A stretch of DNA of 30,506 nt from JBMNKL01 sp050261495. GTDB lineage: Bacteria; Bacillota; Clostridia; Acetivibrionales; DTU013. The stretch covers positions 1-30,506 of the forward strand of contig JBLNDI010000007.1 in the NCBI GenBank assembly GCA_050261495.1, read 5' to 3'. Both the position numbers and the translations under genes were made by a program. Below the pieces are notes generated by a model. That model ran no database searches. It had not been told where the DNA came from and saw only the letters and a list, made by a program, of their open reading frames with translations. Each line of letters starts with the position of its first letter. Positions within the stretch are counted from its first letter, which is position 1. Positions 24,294 through 30,506 of this stretch are shown piece after piece.

Positions 24294-24977
24294 CTATGAA
24301 AGCATTATTTTTTCCAGTTCCAACGGCTCGATATATTTTCCGTCTTTATAGGCTCGCATGTTGCCGCCTGATATCTCGTCAATCAGCGCTATATGCCTGT
24401 CCTCGCCTATTCTTCCGAACTCGAATTTAATATCGTACAACTCCAAGCCCTTCGAAGCTAATTCATCCTTCACAATGGCAGATATTTTTTTTGTCAGGTC
24501 TTTTAAAACCTTATACTCGTCTTTTGTCAGGATTCCCAGCATATCCAGGGCATCTTCGGTAATCAGCGGGTCATTCCGCGCGTCATCTTTCAGCGTTGCT
24601 TCCACGTAAGCGTCCAGTGGCTGCCCTTCCTTTATGTATTTGCCGTATCTTTTTACAAAACTTCCCGCAGCCCTGTAACGGCAGATGACTTCCAATCCGT
24701 GTCCGAATACCGAGGCTTTTTTCACGGTCATCGTGCCTGCTTCAACATCAGCCTTGATGAAATGCGTGGGAATTCCCAACTCGTTTAATTTCTTATAAAA
24801 GTATTCGGTCAGTCTCAGGCCGGCTCTTCCCGCTCCTTCAATTTTCAGTCCGACCGTGTTGGCCCCGGGATCGAAAACGCCGTCCACCCCGGTTACGTCA
24901 TCCTTGAACTTCAATAAGTAGTTTCCGTCATCCAATTCATAAACATCTTTTGTTTTTCCCTGGTAAACTAGTTTCAT
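24294..24977 (-). CDS. purC: Phosphoribosylaminoimidazole-succinocarboxamide synthase
   Basis: This enzyme (SAICAR synthetase) joins CAIR and aspartate using ATP in purine synthesis. It is 227 residues, close to the usual 235. Family phrases are visible: YQGKTKDVYEL near the start (nucleotide loop), FKDDVTGVDG, GIPTHFI, CRYRAAGSFVKRYG and LIDEISGGNMR. GAGG lies about eight bases before the ATG at 24977. It stands alone here, away from other pur genes, with its own strong promoter. No purine riboswitch was recognised in the leader. Confidence 0.96.
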   Translation of the reverse strand: MKLVYQGKTKDVYELDDGNYLLKFKDDVTGVDGVFDPGANTVGLKIEGAGRAGLRLTEYFYKKLNELGIPTHFIKADVEAGTMTVKKASVFGHGLEVICRYRAAGSFVKRYGKYIKEGQPLDAYVEATLKDDARNDPLITEDALDMLGILTKDEYKVLKDLTKKISAIVKDELASKGLELYDIKFEFGRIGEDRHIALIDEISGGNMRAYKDGKYIEPLELEKIMLS

Positions 24978-25011
24978 GGCCTTTTCCTCATCTTCCTTTA
25001 TTAATAAAATA

Positions 25012-25040
25012 AAAATAGCTAATTCCTTTTAAAATGTCAA
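25012..25040 (-). promoter_or_regulatory. Sigma-A promoter of purC
   Basis: TTGACA (25035-25040) and TATTTT (25012-25017) are 17 bases apart on the minus strand, about 35 bases upstream of the purC start. A long inverted repeat (about 25039-25066) abuts the -35. Confidence 0.7.
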
Positions 25041-25100
25041 CCCCGGTTGTGTTTCAACCGGGTTGGTCAATACAGGGACACACCCACATGGTCTTGGACG

Positions 25101-25132
25101 CAAAATAAAAGGGCTATTTTTCAATAACCCTT
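25101..25132 (-). terminator. Terminator after the SpoIID-family gene
   Basis: AAGGGCTATT (25109-25118) pairs with AATAACCCTT (25123-25132), nine of ten positions plus one mismatch. On the minus strand it is followed by TTATTTTG. It lies about 25 bases after the stop codon. Confidence 0.75.
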
Positions 25133-25156
25133 GTTTGTAACTTCCTGCCAGCATTG

Positions 25157-27067
25157 CTATTCAACTTTTGTTCCCTGGAAATAGTGCGTCAAAATTTGGT
25201 CGTATGTAAAGCCCGCTTTTGCCATGCCTATGGCGCCTTCCTGGCTCATGCCGACCGCATGGCCCCAGCCTCTTCCCGTGAATGTGTATGTTTCGGGCAC
25301 TACTGCAACTTTCTTAAGTTTTCCGTTCGCTCCAAGCAGTGTAATTTTATTATTTGAGCTATTAATTGTTTTCACGCCGGAAGAGGTAATAACTTTTTTG
25401 CCGCCAAGCTGCGTTCTTGCAGGCGCCGAACTGTCGGGAAGAGGTATTGCGGCAGTTTCCTGGCCGGATGCATGACCGGCTGCCTTGGCTGCTTCATTGG
25501 CGGTTGTCTGGCCTGCTTCCCGGGCAGCTTCCTGGCCGCCTGTCTGGCCTGAGGCGGGTACAGCCTGGCTTTTTGCAGCAGCACTGTCCCCGGAAGGATT
25601 GTCTTGCCCGGTTCCTGAAGCACCCTGTACGGGTACGGAATTATCGGTGCTGGCCGTGGCATTTGACGCCACTGCCTTGTTAACTTCCTCAGGATATGCA
25701 ACTGAGGCGGTATAAACGTCGGCGTCGGTTGTAATAGTATAAAGCTGGCTGTCCAATCCAAACAGCGTCCGGCACTTTTCATTTTTATAATATACCGGTT
25801 CGCCCCTGCTGGCGCCCATAACTGCCAACTCCGTCACGCGCCCTGTTTTTGCCGTCCTTGTAATCGATATCCCCAGGATATTGCCAAGCTGCGGCAGTAT
25901 CTTCTTGACATCCGAAGCTCTTAACGTTTTTGTCCATGTATAAATTCTCTCATATTTGTCCTCAACGCTTACCAGGTAGGGATAGGATGAGCCCCATACA
26001 TTCCTTACGTCCTCGGTACTCCCTCCGCCTGACGCGAAATAGTAAATATGCTTTGCGGGCTCGCCGTTGTATGTAATGATTTTATCCTTTACCTCGTCAA
26101 TCGCCTTATTGCACTCCGGCACCTCGGCGGCATAACCTTTATATACCTGGCAGCTGACAGTCGCGCAAATATCAAAGCCTGTCTTTCCGTGTTTCCCCAA
26201 ATTGTTGATGGCATACATCTTCGACGCAACCGCCTGGGCCTTTATTGCTTCGGCCGGAGATCTCCCTCCTATTTCGGGAGGTACATTTCCATAAAGGTAT
26301 TCCTGCATCGTAACAACATTTATCACGGTCATGTCGCTTTCCGCAAGCCTCTTGATTTCTATTGCCCCCCTGTACGGGTTTCCTTTAAGTTTTAATACAG
26401 GAGGATCGTTTTCAGGCGCAGGTCTCGCCTGGAAGAAAGCAGAAGCGCTTGAGAACATGCATAACGGCTGGTACCTGGCGTCAACGGCAACTACCCTGCT
26501 CTGCGAGGGTTGTATAACTGTCAGCGCAATATCGCCCAAAACCGGTTTCAGTTTTTCAATTCCCTGTTGTGCAGCTTGCTGGCTGGTATACGATCCCGTC
26601 CAAACCTGCCACGTATCAACGTAGGCTATATAGGCCGGTATACCCTGCTGCCTGTATCCTTCCGCCAGTGCGGCTGCGATTGCCTGTTCGGGATAATTAT
26701 CACCTATTTTTACATGGTATGGTCCGTATTTTTCGCCTGAAGCCGGCGTTTCAGCCGAATTGTACTCTTTCAGGCCGCTGCCGGTATTGTAATAGAACGC
26801 GTCCTTCCTTATGTAAATAACCGAAGAACCAGTCACGCTGCATATTTCGGTAAAACGGCCATCCCTGGAAAAGCCCAGCTTGATGCCGGCAGCAGCAGAT
26901 ATGTCCACTATCGACTGGGCCGTATTCACGGAATTGTCCCTGTAATAAAGCCCTACCCTTATCGTATCGGGAATCGTAACGTTTCCGGATGAAATTGACG
27001 GTGTAAATACTATAAGAACTGCTGCTATCATTAATGTCAAAACTGTCTTGTAAAAACGTCCCCTCAT
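25157..27067 (-). CDS. SpoIID/LytB-domain secreted protein with inserted low-complexity linker
   Basis: A 636-residue secreted or membrane-anchored protein. The signal peptide covers about residues 1-28. A region at about 113-186 (YGPYHVKIGDNYPEQAIAAA, then WTGSYTSQQAAQQGIEKLK) resembles a SPOR-type peptidoglycan-binding repeat. The SpoIID domain runs from about 232 to 450 with MQEYLYGNVPPEIG (likely catalytic Glu), AIKAQAVASKMYAI and CQVYKGYAAE, and is completed at 595-636 by GRGWGHAVGMSQEGAIGMA. Between these lies an Ala/Gln/Gly/Ser-rich linker (about 451-555). SpoIID-type enzymes are lytic transglycosylases acting on denuded glycan during engulfment. This gene is not in the usual spoIID context, so it may be a paralogue. 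AGAAGG lies upstream of the ATG at 27067. Confidence 0.88.
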   Translation of the reverse strand: MRGRFYKTVLTLMIAAVLIVFTPSISSGNVTIPDTIRVGLYYRDNSVNTAQSIVDISAAAGIKLGFSRDGRFTEICSVTGSSVIYIRKDAFYYNTGSGLKEYNSAETPASGEKYGPYHVKIGDNYPEQAIAAALAEGYRQQGIPAYIAYVDTWQVWTGSYTSQQAAQQGIEKLKPVLGDIALTVIQPSQSRVVAVDARYQPLCMFSSASAFFQARPAPENDPPVLKLKGNPYRGAIEIKRLAESDMTVINVVTMQEYLYGNVPPEIGGRSPAEAIKAQAVASKMYAINNLGKHGKTGFDICATVSCQVYKGYAAEVPECNKAIDEVKDKIITYNGEPAKHIYYFASGGGSTEDVRNVWGSSYPYLVSVEDKYERIYTWTKTLRASDVKKILPQLGNILGISITRTAKTGRVTELAVMGASRGEPVYYKNEKCRTLFGLDSQLYTITTDADVYTASVAYPEEVNKAVASNATASTDNSVPVQGASGTGQDNPSGDSAAAKSQAVPASGQTGGQEAAREAGQTTANEAAKAAGHASGQETAAIPLPDSSAPARTQLGGKKVITSSGVKTINSSNNKITLLGANGKLKKVAVVPETYTFTGRGWGHAVGMSQEGAIGMAKAGFTYDQILTHYFQGTKVE

Positions 27068-27222
27068 TGAAGCACCTTCTATTTAGTAAAATAAACCATT
27101 ATTATGTATATTTATATTTATTTATTCGACATGAATCGCACTTATTCCTTCAAAATTGATATATTAACCGTTTATTAGATTTTTTTAACCGAATTGTAAC
27201 ATAAGCCTGCGATACAAAACAT

Positions 27223-27251
27223 TTGACAATAGCCGGCACCGGTGTTATTAT
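27223..27251 (+). promoter_or_regulatory. Sigma-A promoter of the asd-dapA-dapB operon
   Basis: TTGACA (27223-27228) and TATTAT (27246-27251) are 17 bases apart. Transcription should start about 15-20 bases before the lysine riboswitch. Confidence 0.85.
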
Positions 27252-27275
27252 ATTTAAAACAAATTAATAAACAAC

Positions 27276-27442
27276 GATAGAGGCGCATTTCGCATCAGTA
27301 TCGACGCTCAGGACTGCAGGGTCCGCGAACGCGGCGTGAAAGGGCGAAGTGCCGAAGGATTCGATCTCCTGCAGGATTGTTTCCTGGTTGCAATCGCGAA
27401 TAGTGTTGCAACTGTCATCAATTGATTTGATGGAGCGCTATC
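27276..27442 (+). ncRNA. Lysine riboswitch (L box)
   Basis: The stretch opens with GATAGAGGCGC (27276-27286) and closes with GGAGCGCTATC (27432-27442), which pair as stem P1. Between them lie the conserved L-box elements GGGCGAAGTGCCGAAGGA, CTGGTTGCAA and TGTTGCAACTGTCATC. Ligand-bound aptamer should stabilise P1 and allow the downstream terminator to form, shutting off lysine synthesis. The genes that follow (asd, dapA, dapB) fit this exactly. Confidence 0.95.
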
Positions 27443-27518
27443 AGTTCAAAATTCCTTTCGATGAAAGGATAAAAATGTATTTAAGAACTGTTGGTGCACC
27501 ACCAACAGTTAATTTTTT
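27442..27518 (+). terminator. Riboswitch expression platform: antiterminator and terminator
   Basis: The terminator stem AACTGTTGGTG (27486-27496) and CACCAACAGTT (27500-27510) is perfect and followed by TTTTTT (27513-27518). CAGTTC (27442-27447), whose first base is the last of P1, can instead pair with GAACTG (27485-27490) around an inner hairpin CCTTTC/GAAAGG. That pairing would block the terminator when lysine is scarce. Confidence 0.9.
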
Positions 27519-27542
27519 AATTAAAAACGAGGAGGTTTTATA

Positions 27543-28619
27543 ATGAGCAGAAAGTTAAAGGTAGGTATACTTGGCGGCACCGGGATGGTCGGACAGCGTT
27601 TCGTTACACTTCTTGAAAATCATCCATGGTTTGAAGTCGTCGCCATAGCAGCAAGCGAAAGATCTGCCGGCCTCCCTTACGAAAAAGCGGTTGAAGGCCG
27701 CTGGAAGATTAATCTTCCTATTCCTGCGAACGTTAAAGACATCGTTGTCAGGAACGTAAACGAAGTCGACAAGCTTGCGGATGAAGTCGATATGGTTTTT
27801 TGCGCCGTCGACATGAAAAAAGATGAGATACGTGAACTTGAAGAAAAGTATGCACGCGCTGAAGTACCCGTGGTATCAAACAACTCAGCCCATAGATTTA
27901 CGGATGATGTACCAATGATTATACCTGAAATAAACGCGGGGCATGCAGCAATTATTGAAAAACAGAGAAAAAGACTTGGAACAAGCAGAGGGTTCATAGT
28001 CGTGAAGTCCAATTGTTCGCTTCAGAGCTATGTGCCTCCTGTTCATGCGCTATTGGATTTTTACCCTGAAAAGATGCTGGTGGCTACATACCAAGCAATT
28101 TCCGGCGCCGGCAAAACATTTGATGATTGGCCGGAAATAAAGGACAACGTTATCCCATATATTGGCGGCGAAGAGGAAAAGAGTGAAAAAGAACCGCTTA
28201 AAATATGGGGAACCATCGAGGAAGACAAAATCGTTCCGGCGAAACATCCCGTCATATCTTCACAGTGTTACAGGGTGCCGGTTTCCGACGGACATTTGGC
28301 CGCGGTATACGTATCTTTCAGGAACAAACCTTCGAAGGACGAAATCCTTGAACGCTGGAAGGAATTCAAGGGCAAGCCGCAGGAGTTGAAGCTGCCCAGC
28401 GCTCCCGGCAGGTTCATCACTTATTTCAGCGAGCCCGACAGGCCGCAGTCAAGGCTTGACAGGGACCTGGAAAACGGTATGGGTATTGCTGTAGGCAGGC
28501 TTCGTGAAGACAACATTTTTGACTACAAGTTTACCTGCCTCTCGCATAATACCATCAGGGGAGCAGCAGGCGGAGGCGTACTTACAGCCGAACTGCTTAA
28601 AGCCGAGGGATGGCTGTAG
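27543..28619 (+). CDS. asd: Aspartate-semialdehyde dehydrogenase
   Basis: This enzyme reduces aspartyl phosphate to aspartate semialdehyde with NADPH, the branch point to lysine, threonine and methionine. It is 358 residues. The nucleotide-binding loop GILGGTGMVGQRF (8-20), catalytic Cys C158 in VVKSNCSLQ and probable catalytic His H251 in VSDGHLAAVYV are visible. Phrases such as WKINLPIP and SNNSAHRF place it in the archaeal/fungal-type branch of the family (TIGR00978-like) rather than the E. coli type. GAGGAGG lies seven bases before the ATG. It is the first gene of a lysine-controlled operon and is followed 64 bases later by dapA. Confidence 0.96.
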   Translation: MSRKLKVGILGGTGMVGQRFVTLLENHPWFEVVAIAASERSAGLPYEKAVEGRWKINLPIPANVKDIVVRNVNEVDKLADEVDMVFCAVDMKKDEIRELEEKYARAEVPVVSNNSAHRFTDDVPMIIPEINAGHAAIIEKQRKRLGTSRGFIVVKSNCSLQSYVPPVHALLDFYPEKMLVATYQAISGAGKTFDDWPEIKDNVIPYIGGEEEKSEKEPLKIWGTIEEDKIVPAKHPVISSQCYRVPVSDGHLAAVYVSFRNKPSKDEILERWKEFKGKPQELKLPSAPGRFITYFSEPDRPQSRLDRDLENGMGIAVGRLREDNIFDYKFTCLSHNTIRGAAGGGVLTAELLKAEGWL

Positions 28620-28683
28620 GCGGAATACTGTCCGTATTGCTTTGTTTTTGCTTTTTCAATAAAATCTGAAAGGATGTTTTCGT

Positions 28684-29565
28684 ATGAAAAAGTGTGTTTT
28701 TACCGGTTCGGGAGTTGCCATAGTTACACCTTTTACGGAAGACGGGGTTGATTTTGAAAAACTCGGAGAACTGATTGAATTCCAAATCAGCGAAAAAACC
28801 GATGCAATAATCATTTGCGGGACCACCGGCGAGGCGTCGACCATGCCGGACGAAGAGCATATATCCGTTATTGAATACACAGTGAAAAAAGTTAACGGCA
28901 GGGTTCCCGTAATTGCAGGCACGGGCAGCAACGACACGCGCCACGCGGTGAGTCTCAGCAAGGAAGCCGAGAAAGTAGGCGCCGACGCTATCCTGAGCGT
29001 GACTCCCTATTACAACAAAACAACGCAGCAAGGCTTGTACGAGCATTTTAAATTTATCGCGGAGAGCTTGAATATACCCGTGATACTATATAATGTCCCC
29101 TCCAGGACCAACCTCAATATCAACCCGGAAACCTTGCAAAAGCTTTCACGGATTGAAAATATTGTAGGTATCAAGGAATGCAACCTGAATCAGGCAGGAG
29201 AAGTTATCAACCTTTGCGGCGATGATTTCACGGTCTATTCGGGTGAAGACGGTCTCGTGCTGCCGATTATGTCGCTCGGCGGCAAGGGGGTTATCTCTGT
29301 CATGGCCAACATTATCCCGCGTGATACTCATGACTTGGTAGAAAAATACCTGAAGGGCGATATCGAAGGAAGCAGGAAAATACAGCTTAAAGCATTGGAA
29401 TTGATAAGAGCCTTGTTTATCGAAGTCAGTCCCATACCAATAAAGGAAGCGATGAACCTGATGGGCATGAATGTCGGCAGGTGCAGGCTGCCGCTGGTTG
29501 AAATGTCCGGCGCCAACAGGGAAATTTTAATAAAGGCAATGAGAAATTACGGACTGATCCAATAA
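28684..29565 (+). CDS. dapA: 4-hydroxy-tetrahydrodipicolinate synthase
   Basis: DapA condenses pyruvate with aspartate semialdehyde, the first committed lysine/diaminopimelate step. It is 293 residues, the standard length of this barrel enzyme. Visible are GTTGEAST (T47, T48), the tyrosine in LYNVPSRTN (Y136) and the Schiff-base lysine K164 in VGIKECN. AAAGGATG precedes the ATG at 28684. It lies between asd and dapB and should be controlled by the upstream riboswitch. Confidence 0.97.
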   Translation: MKKCVFTGSGVAIVTPFTEDGVDFEKLGELIEFQISEKTDAIIICGTTGEASTMPDEEHISVIEYTVKKVNGRVPVIAGTGSNDTRHAVSLSKEAEKVGADAILSVTPYYNKTTQQGLYEHFKFIAESLNIPVILYNVPSRTNLNINPETLQKLSRIENIVGIKECNLNQAGEVINLCGDDFTVYSGEDGLVLPIMSLGGKGVISVMANIIPRDTHDLVEKYLKGDIEGSRKIQLKALELIRALFIEVSPIPIKEAMNLMGMNVGRCRLPLVEMSGANREILIKAMRNYGLIQ

Positions 29566-29597
29566 CATAAAAACAATAATATTCAAAGATAGGACGT

Positions 29598-30362
29598 GTG
29601 ATCTTGATTAACATATTATTAAGCGGCTGCAACGGAAAAATGGGACAGGTAGTCACAAGGCTATGCTCGCGGCATGACAACCTTAAAATTGCCGCGGGCT
29701 ATGATATAACCGACGGCGGCATGAATCCATATCCCGTTTTCACCGATCTTAATAACTGCAAAGTAAAAGTTGACGTCATAATCGACTTTTCAAGTCCTGC
29801 CGCTTTCGACGGACTGATATCTTTTGCAGTCGAAAAGAAAATACCTGCCGTTATAGCAACAACTGGTTTATCCCGCGATCAGAAAAAAATGCTGGAGCAG
29901 GCCGCGAAAACCATTCCCATTTTTTATTCCGCCAACATGTCGCTTGGAATCAACCTGCTGATAGACCTGGTTAAGAAAACGGCAAAGCTTGTTGAACAAA
30001 ATTTCGACATAGAGATTATTGAAAAACACCACAATCAAAAGCTGGATGCTCCAAGCGGCACCGCCCTCGAAATTGCCGACTCAATCAACTCCGTACTGCG
30101 CCAAAAGCAAAAATACGTATATGACAGGCATTCACGCCGTACGAAGAGGAGCAGGAATGAAATCGGCATACATGCAGTGCGGGGCGGTACAATTGTAGGA
30201 GAACACTCCGTTATATTTGCCGGTAACGACGAAGTTATTGAGATCAGACACACGGCAATGTCAAAAGACATATTCGGAACCGGAGCGCTTCGCGCCGCCG
30301 AATTCATACACGTGAAAAAACCGGGAATATATAATATGAACGATTTAATCAGCGAGGAATAA
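29598..30362 (+). CDS. dapB: 4-hydroxy-tetrahydrodipicolinate reductase
   Basis: DapB reduces the DapA product with NAD(P)H. It is about 254 residues. The nucleotide-binding start LLSGCNGKMGQVV, the IIDFSSPAA segment, and the catalytic signature EKHHNQKLDAPSGTA (H144, H145, K148) are intact. Two starts are possible: GTG at 29598, three bases after AGGA, or TTG at 29604, nine bases after it. The second gives a more typical beginning (MINILLSG). It begins 32 bases after dapA. No other dap gene follows within the remaining 144 bases. Confidence 0.96.
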   Translation: MILINILLSGCNGKMGQVVTRLCSRHDNLKIAAGYDITDGGMNPYPVFTDLNNCKVKVDVIIDFSSPAAFDGLISFAVEKKIPAVIATTGLSRDQKKMLEQAAKTIPIFYSANMSLGINLLIDLVKKTAKLVEQNFDIEIIEKHHNQKLDAPSGTALEIADSINSVLRQKQKYVYDRHSRRTKRSRNEIGIHAVRGGTIVGEHSVIFAGNDEVIEIRHTAMSKDIFGTGALRAAEFIHVKKPGIYNMNDLISEE

Positions 30363-30506
30363 ACACAGGCGTCCACAATATGATAATGAATATTCTCGAA
30401 AAGTAACTGGAAAACCAGCTAAATGTTAATTATTGGGATAAAATAACTTTGAGAGACTGACAAAAGTAAATACATATTGACGAAATGAACCTTGATAAAC
30501 GAATAT

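Noticed and set aside
25055..25090. Phrase resembling clostridial repetitive GGGACACACC elements
   Set aside because: Only one short, imperfect copy is visible and nothing in the window confirms a repeat family.
28620..28660. Hairpin plus T-rich stretch between asd and dapA
   Set aside because: The stem is only about five base pairs (AATAC/GTATT) and AT-only apart from one pair; too weak to call a terminator in an operon.
30470..30506. TTGACG near the right edge as a promoter of a next gene
   Set aside because: No matching -10 can be seen before the window ends.
1..30506. CRISPR arrays, insertion sequences, prophage genes, toxin-antitoxin pairs
   Set aside because: I saw no regularly spaced repeats, transposase or integrase motifs, or paired small toxin/antitoxin ORFs; gene content is core chromosomal.

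Overview
The window looks like a chromosomal stretch from a spore-forming, strictly anaerobic Firmicute of the class Clostridia. This is an inference from gene content: a B12-dependent ribonucleotide reductase, a SpoIID-family protein, a dnaG-rpoD pair, a SCIFF peptide with its radical SAM maturase beside secD/secF, and strong AGGAGG ribosome-binding sites. Intergenic DNA is AT-rich and genes have intermediate GC. A cluster III-like relative (Acetivibrio/Ruminiclostridium type) is plausible but not provable here. No mobile element, prophage, CRISPR array or rRNA was seen.

Layout. Positions 1-3212 (minus) hold an ABC-type export module: a MacB/LolD-like ATPase whose end overlaps a truncated secreted protein, and a separate MsbA-like full-length exporter. 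Positions 3381-5781 hold class II ribonucleotide reductase with a promoter covered by two NrdR-type boxes. Positions 5898-8281 carry a GHL-type (DUF4015) lipoprotein and a DUF445 membrane protein. A complete tRNA-Asn unit follows (8309-8466), then a 76-residue ferritin-like protein and the dnaG-rpoD macromolecular synthesis pair (8879-11804). Positions 11805-14293 hold a small DUF6514-like gene, an HD-GYP protein and a short membrane protein on the plus strand.

Positions 14329-24169 contain the clostridial block queA-tgt-yajC-(TIGR04086 membrane protein)-scfA-scfB-HD protein-secD-secF, all on the minus strand. It is interrupted by a plus-strand methylenetetrahydrofolate reductase with a C-terminal zinc-type domain. 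The 46-residue SCIFF precursor gene scfA (18930-19070) is easily missed. Between it and its maturase gene lies a terminator-like hairpin, overlapped by a short ORF with a strong ribosome-binding site. purC and a SpoIID-family protein follow (24294-27067). The right end (27223-30362, plus) is a lysine-biosynthesis operon asd-dapA-dapB under a lysine riboswitch with a visible terminator/antiterminator pair.

Most genes are housekeeping. The best candidates for new biology are regulatory: the scfA-scfB junction, the NrdR box pair, the palindrome over the DUF6514 promoter, and a few unexplained structured intergenic stretches.
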